From Microterricola viridarii (GTDB lineage Bacteria; Actinomycetota; Actinomycetes; Actinomycetales; Microbacteriaceae): a stretch of 64,000 nt of DNA. The notes under the pieces are model-generated. The model was not told where the DNA came from. It saw only the letters and a program-made list of their open reading frames with translations, and did no database searches. Positions 34,863-42,597 of the stretch are shown here, piece by piece (the first letter of the stretch is position 1; each line of letters starts with the position of its first letter). Location: NCBI RefSeq assembly GCF_001542775.1, contig NZ_CP014145.1, positions 3,534,001 through 3,598,000 of the forward strand, given 5' to 3'. A program made the position numbers and the translations under genes.

Positions 34863-37652
34863 ATGGCAACGACCGGCCGAGCGCCGAGAAACCGAGGAAT
34901 GGTGCCCGACTGGATGCTGTGCGGCGGCGAGGTGATCGACGGCCAGGGCGGCGCCCGCTTCTTCGCTGACGTGCACATCAGCGCGGGGCGCATCAGCGCG
35001 ATCGTGCCGCGGTTGCCGGACGCCGCGGTCGGGATTTCGACAGGCTCAATCAGCGGGACTCCGGTGCCGGAGGAGCCTGTCGAAACAGCTTCGCTGGTTG
35101 AGCCTGTCGAAACCCAGACGCGCATCCTTGACGTGACGGGCCTTGTCGTGGCCCCCGGCTTCATCGACATGCACGCCCACTCCGACCTCGCCGTGCTCGC
35201 CGACCCACAGCACCTCGCCAAGGTGCAGCAGGGCGTCACCCTCGAGGTCGTCGGCCAGGACGGACTCGGCTACTCACCGGTCACCGACGCAACCATGGCG
35301 TCGACCCGCGCCCAGATCGCCGGCTGGAACGGCGCCCCCGAGATCGACTACTCCTGGCGCAGCGTCGCCGACTACCTCGCCCGCGTCGACAGCGGAACCG
35401 CGACGAACGTGGCCGTGCTGGTGCCGCACGGCACGGCACGGATGAACGTGATGGGCATGGATGCGGCATCCGCCAGCCCAGAGCAGCTCGAGCGAATCCG
35501 CGCATATGTCGATCAAGGCATGCGCGACGGCGCCGTCGGGATGTCGACGGGCCTGACCTACGCACCGGGCATGTACGCGAGCGATGCCGAGCTCGAGCAC
35601 GCGCTCGGGGCGGTGCGCGCGCACGGCGGCTACTACTGCCCGCACCACCGCAACTACGGTGCGGAGGTCGTGCAGGGTTACGCGGACTGCCTCGCGCTGG
35701 CCGTGCGGGCGGGGGTGCCGCTGCATCTGGCGCACTGCCACGTGAACTTTCCGCTGAACGCGGGCCGCGCGCCCGAGGTGCTCGCCGCCATCGACGCGGC
35801 CATCGCCGCCGGCGGCGACGTGACGCTCGACGCCTACCCCTACCTCTCCAGCGCCACCTACCTCTCGTCGATGCTGCCCGGCTGGGCGCAGTCAGAAGGG
35901 GCAGCGGTCACGCTGGCACTGCTCGCCGACCCCGCCGCGCGCGCCCGCATCCTGCACGAGCTCGAGGTCACCGGCTCCGACGGCCAGCACGGCGTGCCCG
36001 TCGACTGGCAGACGATCTCAATCTCCGCCGTGGCCGACCCGGCCAACGCCTGGGCAGTCGGTCGCACCATCGCAGACCTCGCTGCGGAGCGAGGCACGTC
36101 CCCCGGTGAGCTGTTCGCCGACCTGCTCATCGCCGACAGGCTCGGGCCCGGCTGCCTGATGGCGGTCGGCAACGCCGAGAACATGGAGGCGGTGATGCTG
36201 CACGCAGCACACACGGTCGGCACCGACGGCATCCTCGTCGGCGAGAAGCCGCACCCGCGCGGCTGGGGCTCGTTCCCGCTCTGGCTCGGCCACTTCGCCC
36301 GCGACCGCGGACTGCTCAGCCTCGAGCAGGCGGTGCTGCACGCCACGTCGCGCCCCGCCGCCCGCCTCGGTCTCGTCGACCGCGGCGTCGTCGCCGTCGG
36401 CCACTGGGCCGACCTGGTGGTCTTCGACCCGGATGCCGTCGGCTCCTCGGCCAGCTACGGCGAGCCGACCCTGCCGCCAACCGGCATCCCGCACGTGTTC
36501 GTGAATGGGGTGCCGACGCTGCTGGACGGCCGTCGCACCACCGACCTGCCCGGCCGCGCCATCCGCGGGCGCGGTGCGAGCTCACCCACCCTCGCTACTC
36601 AAGTGGCAGCTACTCGACCAACGGAAACCAACGAGGAGACACCCGTGACCGACCTGACGGCGACCGACGAAGGCGCAGAGCCGGAGGCCCTATGCATCGG
36701 CGAGACCATGGTGATGCTCGTGCCGGAACTCGGTGAGCCGCTGGCGCAGACGGCATCCGTCGCCGTGCATATCGGTGGTGCAGAGTCCAACGTGGCCGCG
36801 GGCCTTGCCCGCCTGGGCGTGAACGCCGAATGGTTCAGCCGCCTCGGCGCCGACCCGCTCGCCGAGCGCATCCTCGCCGAACTGCGGGAGCGCGGCGTCG
36901 ACACCCGCCGAGTCGCCATCGACGACGGCCGGCCCACCGGGCTCTACTTCAAGGACCAGGGCTCGGGCTCCAGCCGGGTCCACTACTACCGCAAGGGATC
37001 CGCGGCCTCGGCGCTCGCCCCCGCCGACCTGGCTGGCCTCGCCTTGGAGCGTCGCCGCCTCGTGCACGTCTCCGGCATCACCGCCGCCCTCTCGGCCAGC
37101 TGCGACGCCCTGCTGCAGCACGTCATCGTGCAGCGCGCGACCTCCGCGGCCACCGTCAGCTTCGACGTCAACTACCGCCCGACACTGTGGAGCGTCGCCG
37201 AGGCTGCGCCGCGCCTGCTCGAGCTCTCCCGGGCCGCCGACATCGTCATCGTCGGCCGCGACGAGGCCGAGACACTGTGGGGAACCACCGACGCCGCCAG
37301 CGTGCGCGCGCTGATCCCGGATGCCGCGGAGCTCGTGGTGAAAGATGCCGAGTTCGGCGCCACCCAGTTCGACGCGAGCGGGGCCACCTATGTGCCCGCG
37401 CTGCGGGTCGACGTGGTGGAGGCGGTCGGCGCGGGCGATGCCTTCGCGGCCGGCTACCTCGCCGCCTGGCTGCGCGGAGCCGACACCGCGACCGCGCTGC
37501 GCCTCGGCCACGTGATGGCCGGCTACACGCTCGGTGCGATCAGCGACATCGTCGAGCTGCCGCCGCGGGACGCCCTGTACGCGCTCGCAGAGACCCCCGA
37601 CGAGCTCTGGCCGGCGCTCCGGCTGCCCGCCGCCGAGCCCGCCCGCGTGTAG
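34863..37652 (+). CDS. N-acyl-D-amino-acid deacylase-type amidohydrolase in one frame with a PfkB/KDG-type sugar kinase
   Basis: One uninterrupted frame of 929 residues holds two enzymes. Residues 1 to about 580 form an amidohydrolase of the D-aminoacylase type: GGEVIDGQGG start, metal-binding GFIDMHAHSDLAV, VGMSTGLTYAPGMYA, HLAHCHVN and GHWADLVVFDPDAV near its end. Residues 595-929 form a PfkB ribokinase-family enzyme: CIGETMVMLVPE, GGAESNVAAGLARLG, SFDVNYRP, EAVGAGDAFAAGYLAAW with the catalytic Asp; this is closest to 2-keto-3-deoxygluconate kinases. A GAGGAG and GTG inside the frame (36633-36647) would let the kinase be made alone. Residues about 57-84 derive from a REP-like repeat. The start at 34863 is uncertain; ATG 34899 is an alternative. 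The aldolase gene follows. Confidence 0.85.
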   Translation: MATTGRAPRNRGMVPDWMLCGGEVIDGQGGARFFADVHISAGRISAIVPRLPDAAVGISTGSISGTPVPEEPVETASLVEPVETQTRILDVTGLVVAPGFIDMHAHSDLAVLADPQHLAKVQQGVTLEVVGQDGLGYSPVTDATMASTRAQIAGWNGAPEIDYSWRSVADYLARVDSGTATNVAVLVPHGTARMNVMGMDAASASPEQLERIRAYVDQGMRDGAVGMSTGLTYAPGMYASDAELEHALGAVRAHGGYYCPHHRNYGAEVVQGYADCLALAVRAGVPLHLAHCHVNFPLNAGRAPEVLAAIDAAIAAGGDVTLDAYPYLSSATYLSSMLPGWAQSEGAAVTLALLADPAARARILHELEVTGSDGQHGVPVDWQTISISAVADPANAWAVGRTIADLAAERGTSPGELFADLLIADRLGPGCLMAVGNAENMEAVMLHAAHTVGTDGILVGEKPHPRGWGSFPLWLGHFARDRGLLSLEQAVLHATSRPAARLGLVDRGVVAVGHWADLVVFDPDAVGSSASYGEPTLPPTGIPHVFVNGVPTLLDGRRTTDLPGRAIRGRGASSPTLATQVAATRPTETNEETPVTDLTATDEGAEPEALCIGETMVMLVPELGEPLAQTASVAVHIGGAESNVAAGLARLGVNAEWFSRLGADPLAERILAELRERGVDTRRVAIDDGRPTGLYFKDQGSGSSRVHYYRKGSAASALAPADLAGLALERRRLVHVSGITAALSASCDALLQHVIVQRATSAATVSFDVNYRPTLWSVAEAAPRLLELSRAADIVIVGRDEAETLWGTTDAASVRALIPDAAELVVKDAEFGATQFDASGATYVPALRVDVVEAVGAGDAFAAGYLAAWLRGADTATALRLGHVMAGYTLGAISDIVELPPRDALYALAETPDELWPALRLPAAEPARV
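35035..35112. repeat. REP-like palindromic repeat inside the deacylase reading frame
   Basis: TTTCGACAGGCTCAATCAGC at 35035 is answered by the complementary arm at 35092-35112, with a third partial core (GAGCCTGTCGAAAC) at 35073. The element is read through as residues such as EEPVETASLVEPVET, with no stop or frame shift. Confidence 0.88.
36633..36647 (+). promoter_or_regulatory. Internal ribosome binding site and GTG start for the kinase half
   Basis: GAGGAG, a 6-base spacer and an in-frame GTG precede the kinase domain (V-T-D-L-T...). Initiation here would give a free 335-residue kinase, a normal length for the family. It is probably the relic, or the still-used start, of a once separate gene. 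Confidence 0.65.
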
Positions 37653-37728
37653 CGCCGACCAGCCGCCAATACCCACCACCGCCCGAACTCACCACCGCTC
37701 AGACCACCACCCAGAAACGAGGCCACCC

Positions 37729-38337
37729 ATGGCGCACGACATCGACACCCTGCTCGACGGATCCCCGATCATGGCCATCTTCCGCAACATGGCCCCGGAT
37801 GCGGCTGTCGCCCTTGCGCACCGCGCCTGGGACCTCGGCATCGACCTGGTCGAGGTGCCGATCCAGACGCCGGATGCCGTGCCCAGCCTCGAGGCCGTCA
37901 TCCGCGCCGGCGCCGAGCGCGGCAAGCTGGTCGGCTCCGGCACCATCGTGACGGTGGAGCAGGTGGAGGTGAGCAAGCGCCTCGGCGCCGCGTTCACCGT
38001 CGCCCCCGGACTGTCCCGCGCCGTTGCAGAGGCGAGCACCCGGCTCGACGTGCCGCACCTGCCCGGCATCGCCACCGCCACCGAGATCCAGCAGGCGGTC
38101 GAGCTCGGCTTCACCTGGGTCAAGGCGTTCCCGGCCTCGGTGCTCGGCACGAGCTGGTTCACCACGATGCGCGGGCCGTTCCCGAACATCCGGTTCGTGG
38201 CCACCGGGGGTATGGATGCCGGCAACGCCCGCGCCTTCCTCGCGGCCGGCGTCTCGACCGTCGCCGTCGGCTCGGCCCTCGCCGACCCCAGCCAGGTCGA
38301 CCTGCTCGCGGAGATCCTCGCGGAGCCGCGCTCATGA
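37729..38337 (+). CDS. eda: 2-dehydro-3-deoxy-phosphogluconate (KDPG) / 4-hydroxy-2-oxoglutarate aldolase
   Basis: A 202-residue class I aldolase cleaving KDPG to pyruvate and glyceraldehyde 3-phosphate in the cytoplasm. Visible active-site elements are R19 in AIFRN, E42 in VEVPIQTP, the GSGTIVT loop, the Schiff-base lysine K132 in TWVKAFPAS and the phosphate-binding ATGGMDAGN. Spacing matches E. coli Eda. The ATG at 37729 has CGAGG about 6 bases upstream, giving a normal length. It lies 76 bases after the kinase and overlaps the next gene by 4 bases. With the KDG-type kinase it forms the lower Entner-Doudoroff-like end of this pathway. Confidence 0.93.
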   Translation: MAHDIDTLLDGSPIMAIFRNMAPDAAVALAHRAWDLGIDLVEVPIQTPDAVPSLEAVIRAGAERGKLVGSGTIVTVEQVEVSKRLGAAFTVAPGLSRAVAEASTRLDVPHLPGIATATEIQQAVELGFTWVKAFPASVLGTSWFTTMRGPFPNIRFVATGGMDAGNARAFLAAGVSTVAVGSALADPSQVDLLAEILAEPRS

Positions 38338-39623
38338 GTCACTTCCTCGACATCGCGCCGAGCTGGGCGGACAAGGGCATCTGGCGCCCCGAGGCTGAGC
38401 CGGGCACCGCCCTGGACGCCTATCTGGCCGGCCGGCCAGCACTCTTCGGTGGCAGCTGCTCCTGGCCGGTGATGGTGCTGCGCGAGGAGGCGCTCGCGCA
38501 CAACCTCGACGCCCTCGCTACATTCTGCGAACGGCATGAACTGCTCTTCGCCCCGCACGGCAAGACGTCGATGGCGCCGCAGCTGTGGCAGCGGCAGATC
38601 GATGCCGGTGCCTGGGGCATCACGGTGGCCACGCCGGCACAGCTCCTGATTGCCCGGCGTGCCGGCGTCGCCCGGGTGCTGCTGGCCAACGAGGTGCTCG
38701 ACACGACGGCGCTCGGCTGGATCGCGGCCGAGCTGGCCGCCGACCCCGGCTTTGAGTTCGTCTGCTTCGTCGACTCCGCCGCCGGCGTGCGTGCCGCGGC
38801 GGCGGCCGGTGTCGCACACGGGCTGGACGGCACGGCCCACGCAGGCTTCCCGGTGCTCATCGACCTCGGTTTCCCCGGGGGACGCACCGGCGTGCGCAGC
38901 GTCGAGGAGGGGCGTGAACTCTCCGAGCTCGTTACGGCGACGCCCGGCATCCGGCTCGTCGGCGTCTCCTCCTACGAGGGGGGCCTGCACTCCGTCGAGG
39001 CCGTGCAGGCCTACTTCGCCGATGTGCGCGACTTGGTGGAGCAGCTCGCTGCGGCGGGCCAGCTTCCCGCGGACGCGATCGTCACGGCCGGCGGCAGCGC
39101 CTACTTCGACCAGGTGGGCAGCGAGCTCTCACTCGACTGGGCTCGCGGCGTGCTGCCCGGCGTCCGGGTGATCCTGCGCAGCGGCGCGTACATCAGCCAC
39201 GACCACGGCACCTACGTCGGCAAGACCGCGTTCAACCGGATTCCAGCCGAGGGCAGCCTCAGCGGGGCGCTCGAGGTGTGGGCGCAGGTACTCTCCGCCC
39301 CGGAGGCCGGGCTTGCGCTGGTCGGCATGGGCAAACGCGATGCCCCCTACGATTCCGGGCTGCCCGTTCCGCTGCAGGTGAGGCGGGCGGATGCGACGGG
39401 CTCTGTGGCCGCATCGGCGAACGAGCCGCTGCACGGCGCCGTGATCACCGCGCTCGATGACCACCACGGCTACCTGAAACTACCCGAGGGGGTTGCCCTT
39501 CGCCCCGGTGACCTCGTCTGCTTCGGCATTTCACACCCGTGCACCGCCTTCGACAAGTGGCGGAGCATCCCGCTCGTCGACGCGGACGATACCATCGTCG
39601 ACGTGGTGCGCACCTACCTGTAG
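38334..39623 (+). CDS. Fold-III PLP enzyme of the D-serine dehydratase/D-threonine aldolase-like family (possible D-glucosaminate dehydratase)
   Basis: A 429-residue enzyme with an alanine-racemase-like N-terminal barrel and a D-serine-dehydratase-like C-terminal domain. The PLP lysine is K77 in LLFAPHGKTSMAP. LVGVSSYEGG and TAGGSAYFD fit cofactor phosphate binding, and FGISHPCTAFDKW carries the His/Cys pair that binds a metal in this family. Relatives eliminate water and ammonia from D-3-hydroxy amino acids. The PHGKT variant, as far as I recall, is also found in D-glucosaminate dehydratase, which yields 2-keto-3-deoxygluconate. Between a KDPG aldolase and a lactonase this is the most sensible substrate. 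D-serine or D-threonine are the alternatives. Confidence 0.82.
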   Translation: MSHFLDIAPSWADKGIWRPEAEPGTALDAYLAGRPALFGGSCSWPVMVLREEALAHNLDALATFCERHELLFAPHGKTSMAPQLWQRQIDAGAWGITVATPAQLLIARRAGVARVLLANEVLDTTALGWIAAELAADPGFEFVCFVDSAAGVRAAAAAGVAHGLDGTAHAGFPVLIDLGFPGGRTGVRSVEEGRELSELVTATPGIRLVGVSSYEGGLHSVEAVQAYFADVRDLVEQLAAAGQLPADAIVTAGGSAYFDQVGSELSLDWARGVLPGVRVILRSGAYISHDHGTYVGKTAFNRIPAEGSLSGALEVWAQVLSAPEAGLALVGMGKRDAPYDSGLPVPLQVRRADATGSVAASANEPLHGAVITALDDHHGYLKLPEGVALRPGDLVCFGISHPCTAFDKWRSIPLVDADDTIVDVVRTYL

Positions 39624-39669
39624 CAGCCCAGCTCCCGACGCACGACAGTATTCCCCGAAAGGCATAGAC

Positions 39670-40716
39670 ATGAACGCAACGCTCCTCGTCGGCGGCTACA
39701 CGGGCGGCGCCGGCGCCGGAACCGGCATCGAGGCCGTGCGCACGCACGACGGAGCTGCGCTCACCGCCCTGGGTACCTCCGCACTGGTGGATTCGCCGTC
39801 CTACCTCGCCCGCCATCCGCAGCTGGACGTCGTCTACGCGGCGTGCGAGATGACCCGGCAGGTGCGCGCCTTCACCGTGCATGACGGCGGGCAGCGGCTC
39901 GAGCCGCTCGGCGAGCTGGGAGCCGCCGGCGAGTACGTCTGCCACGTGACGGTGGACCCGGGCGGGCGCTGGCTCGTGGCGAGCAGCTACGGCGACGGCC
40001 TGGTGCACCTGTTCACACTCGACGCCTCCGGCGCCATCGTCTCCGGATTCGACGGGCCGGCCGCAGTGGACGCGGCGGCCATCGCGGCGGGGGCGACGCC
40101 CCGGCCGAGCCGAGCGCACGCCGCGCTCGCGCTGCCCGACGGCCGCGTGGCGACGACCGACCTCGGCCACGACCTGCTGCGCGTGTGGAGCGTCGTGAGT
40201 GGTGCCACCGGGTTCACGCTCGTCCTGGACCAGGAGTTGGCCCTGCCGGCGGGCAGCGGCCCGCGCCTGCTCGAGCTGCACCCGAACGGCTGCATCTACG
40301 TCGTCACGGAGTACTCGGTCCAGCTCCTCGTCATCGCGCCCGCCGGGGCGGACGGCACGTATGCGCTCACGGGCATATTCCCAGTCCTGGCCGGCGGCGA
40401 GGCGATCGCCGACGGGGACACCGGTGCTCACATCAGCATCGATGCGGCCGCCGCGCGCGTCTACGTGACGGTGCGCCAGCGCAACTCGCTACACACCTTC
40501 GGTATCGCAGAGGACGGGCGCACGCTGCATCCGCTGGCCGAGATCTCCACCGGAGGCAACTGGCCGCGGCACCACCTGCAGCACGGCGGCCAGATCCACG
40601 TCGCCAACCAGCTCTCCGACACGGTCACGACCTTCGCGCTCGACGCCGATGGCATCCCGAGCACCCTGCTCGGCGAACTCGCCACTGGCGCCCCCACCTG
40701 CCTGCTCGCGCTCTAG
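39670..40716 (+). CDS. Beta-propeller lactonase family protein (6-phosphogluconolactonase/YbhE type)
   Basis: A 348-residue seven-bladed propeller of the Lactonase family: LLVGGYTGGAGAGTGIEA at the start, SPSYLARHPQLDVVYAACE, HVTVDPGGRWLVASSYGDG, PRPSRAHAALALPDG, GPRLLELHPNGCIYVVTEY and NWPRHHLQHGGQIHVANQLSDTVT as repeating blades. Members open sugar lactones. Here it may hydrolyse the lactone of an oxidised amino sugar and so feed the deacylase. The ATG at 39670 has GAAAGG about 7 bases upstream. It is the last gene of the catabolic run, 46 bases after the PLP enzyme. Confidence 0.88.
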   Translation: MNATLLVGGYTGGAGAGTGIEAVRTHDGAALTALGTSALVDSPSYLARHPQLDVVYAACEMTRQVRAFTVHDGGQRLEPLGELGAAGEYVCHVTVDPGGRWLVASSYGDGLVHLFTLDASGAIVSGFDGPAAVDAAAIAAGATPRPSRAHAALALPDGRVATTDLGHDLLRVWSVVSGATGFTLVLDQELALPAGSGPRLLELHPNGCIYVVTEYSVQLLVIAPAGADGTYALTGIFPVLAGGEAIADGDTGAHISIDAAAARVYVTVRQRNSLHTFGIAEDGRTLHPLAEISTGGNWPRHHLQHGGQIHVANQLSDTVTTFALDADGIPSTLLGELATGAPTCLLAL

Positions 40717-40721
40717 GAGGG

Positions 40722-41056
40722 CACGCCCCGCAGAGCGAGCGCACCTCCCGCCGATCGGGCCCGCGCCCCGTTGAGCGAGCGCGTGCCCCGCAGAGCGAGC
40801 GCACCTCCCGCTGGTTGGGCCTGTGCCCCGCTGATTGAGCCTGTGCCCGCTGATTGAGCCTGTCGAAATCCCACAGCGGTTTCGACAGGCTCAACCAACG
40901 GAACACACAGGCTCAACCAACGGGACACCTGGGCTCGCCCAACGGGACACACAGGCTCAACCAACGGGACACCTGGGCTCGCCCAACGGGACGCCCCGGG
41001 CTCAACCAACGGGACACCCGGGCTCGCCCAACGCGACGCCCAGGCGCGACAGCGGC
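40722..41056. repeat. Large REP-like repeat array with central palindrome
   Basis: About 335 bases made of degraded 19-23-base units. At the centre TTGAGCCTGTCGAAA (40854-40868) is answered by its exact complement at 40880-40894. To the left are units of the form GCTGATTGAGCCTGTGCCC and GAGCGAGCGC. To the right are about seven units of the form CAGGCTCAACCAACGGGACA alternating with GGGCTCGCCCAACGGGACA. The gap from 40717 to 41220 holds no gene; short open frames here only translate the repeats. Confidence 0.85.
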
Positions 41057-41220
41057 GCCGTGCCGACCCTGCCTTATCCCCGAACTCTGTGAGAACGCCC
41101 CTGCCGTTCGAGGCCGGGCGACCATAGACTGGCGACGAGGGAGCTCGTCGAAATCGGGGTCGTTTCACTCGGGGTCGACACTTGGCTCTCGGACTGTGGA
41201 TCGACGACGGGGAGATACAC

Positions 41221-42387
41221 GTGCAGCACACCGACATTCCGAGCAGAGACAGCATCCTGAGCCTCGCCACCGCGCGAGATCCGCTGAGCGTGTCCATCTA
41301 TCTGCCGACCAGCCCACTGCCGCAGGAGTCCGAAGCCTCCCGAATCGCCCTGCGCAACCACGTCGACGAAGCGCAGCGGCAGCTGCTCGAAGCCGGTGCG
41401 GACAAACGCGAAGTGGCCGCCATCACCGAGCAGATCGGCGACTTCATCGCCGACCGCGCGTTTTGGACCCACCTCTCCAACAGCCTCGCGCTCTTCATCA
41501 CGCCCACCTCGCTGAAGACGTTCCGTCTGCCGAACCGCCTGGAGCCGGCCGTCGAGGTGGCCGACCGGTTCTACGTGAAGCCGCTGATGCGGGCGGCCAC
41601 CTTCCCGCAGACCGCGTTCGTGCTCGCTCTCGCCCAGAACTCCGTGCGATTGCTGGAGATCAGCGCCGACGACGTCCCGCACCGCATCATGGTGGCCGGG
41701 ATGCCGGAGAACCTCGCAGAGGGCGCAGGGCTCGACCCGATCGCCGGCCGGTCGCCGGTCGGTCACCCGACCGGTGGGCGTACCGGCGGCGGCACGGCGA
41801 CGGGCGGTCGCATCCAGGGCGCAGAGGGCCAGAAGGTGCGCATGGCCGAGTACTCGCGGGCCATCGTGCGAGCGCTCCGCCCGACGTTCAACGGCCTGAA
41901 CGTGCCGCTGATCCTCGCCGGCGCCGAGCCGCTCGTCAGCATCTTCCGCAGTGTCTCCACCTACCCGTTCCTGGCGAGCCAGATCATCGCCGGAAACCCG
42001 GAGGAGATCCCGGACGCCGACCTCGCCGCATCCGCCCGACTGATCTTGGACGAGATCTACGCCGCTCAACTGGCGGAGCTCCGTGACAACTTCTCGAACC
42101 GGCAGGCCAACGGGAGGGCATCGACCGACCTCAGTGACGTCGCCCGCGCGGCAACCTTCGGCGCGATCGAGACGCTGTTCGTCGACATCGACCGTTCCAT
42201 CCCGGGGCGGATCGACTCGGAGTCGGGCGTTGTCACCGTCGATGAGAAGGATGACGCCGTCAACTACGGCGTTGTCGACGAGATCCTGCGCCGTGCCCTG
42301 CTGAGCGGCTCGCAGATCTTCGCGGTGCGCGCCGAAGACGTGCCGGGCGGGGGCGCCTTCGCGGCCACGCTGCGCTTCGCCGCATAG
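41221..42387 (+). CDS. Bacterial archaeo-eukaryotic release factor (eRF1)-like protein, probably baeRF11 family
   Basis: A 388-residue protein resembling the baeRF group of stand-alone bacterial eRF1-like proteins. The opening HTDIPSRDSILSLATARDPLSVSIYLPTSPLP and the FWTHLSNSLALFITPTSLKTFRLP segment are typical; an Arg/Gly-rich loop (about residues 175-205) replaces part of the central domain, and a C-terminal L7Ae-like part (DDAVNYGVVDEILRRALLSGSQIFAVRAEDVPG) closes it. A role at ribosomes or in RNA handling is presumed for the family but not shown. GTG at 41221 is chosen because GGGGAG lies 6 bases upstream; a TTG at 41182 is also open. It stands alone before a hairpin terminator. Confidence 0.7.
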   Translation: MQHTDIPSRDSILSLATARDPLSVSIYLPTSPLPQESEASRIALRNHVDEAQRQLLEAGADKREVAAITEQIGDFIADRAFWTHLSNSLALFITPTSLKTFRLPNRLEPAVEVADRFYVKPLMRAATFPQTAFVLALAQNSVRLLEISADDVPHRIMVAGMPENLAEGAGLDPIAGRSPVGHPTGGRTGGGTATGGRIQGAEGQKVRMAEYSRAIVRALRPTFNGLNVPLILAGAEPLVSIFRSVSTYPFLASQIIAGNPEEIPDADLAASARLILDEIYAAQLAELRDNFSNRQANGRASTDLSDVARAATFGAIETLFVDIDRSIPGRIDSESGVVTVDEKDDAVNYGVVDEILRRALLSGSQIFAVRAEDVPGGGAFAATLRFAA

Positions 42388-42396
42388 CGACACCAC

Positions 42397-42434
42397 AGGA
42401 ACGGCGCGGACCCAGCCGGGGCCGCGCCGTTCCT
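42397..42434. terminator. Hairpin terminator after the baeRF-like gene
   Basis: AGGAACGGCGCGG pairs perfectly with CCGCGCCGTTCCT around a 12-base loop, ten bases after the stop codon. Confidence 0.85.
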
Positions 42435-42597
42435 GCTGCCTGGCCCACCCCGAAGGCCTATTGTCAGGAACCCTAACTAACCGCTACTCTGGCGTGGTTC
42501 GCTCCGGATCTCGCCGAGCCCCGATCCGCGCGGTTGCCCGGGCAGGGGGCGCGAACGCCACCCATTCCCTGTGCGAGCATGCGAGACGAAGGCGTCC

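Noticed and set aside
34780..34869. Longer N-terminus for the IclR regulator (start at 34869)
   Set aside because: It would cover the whole divergent promoter region and add a Cys-rich segment foreign to the family. GTG 34779 has a proper ribosome binding site.
33587..40716. Simple D-amino-acid degradation cluster (D-aminoacylase plus D-serine dehydratase)
   Set aside because: Not excluded, but it does not explain the KDG-type kinase, the KDPG aldolase and the lactonase in the same run. Kept as the main alternative to the amino-sugar-acid pathway.
40722..41056. CRISPR array
   Set aside because: Units of 19-23 bases are contiguous, degenerate and inverted around a palindrome; there are no unique spacers and no cas genes nearby.
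40835..41092. Small protein of 85 residues rich in Gln, Pro, Thr and Gly
   Set aside because: It only translates the repeat array in one of several open frames and has no ribosome binding site.
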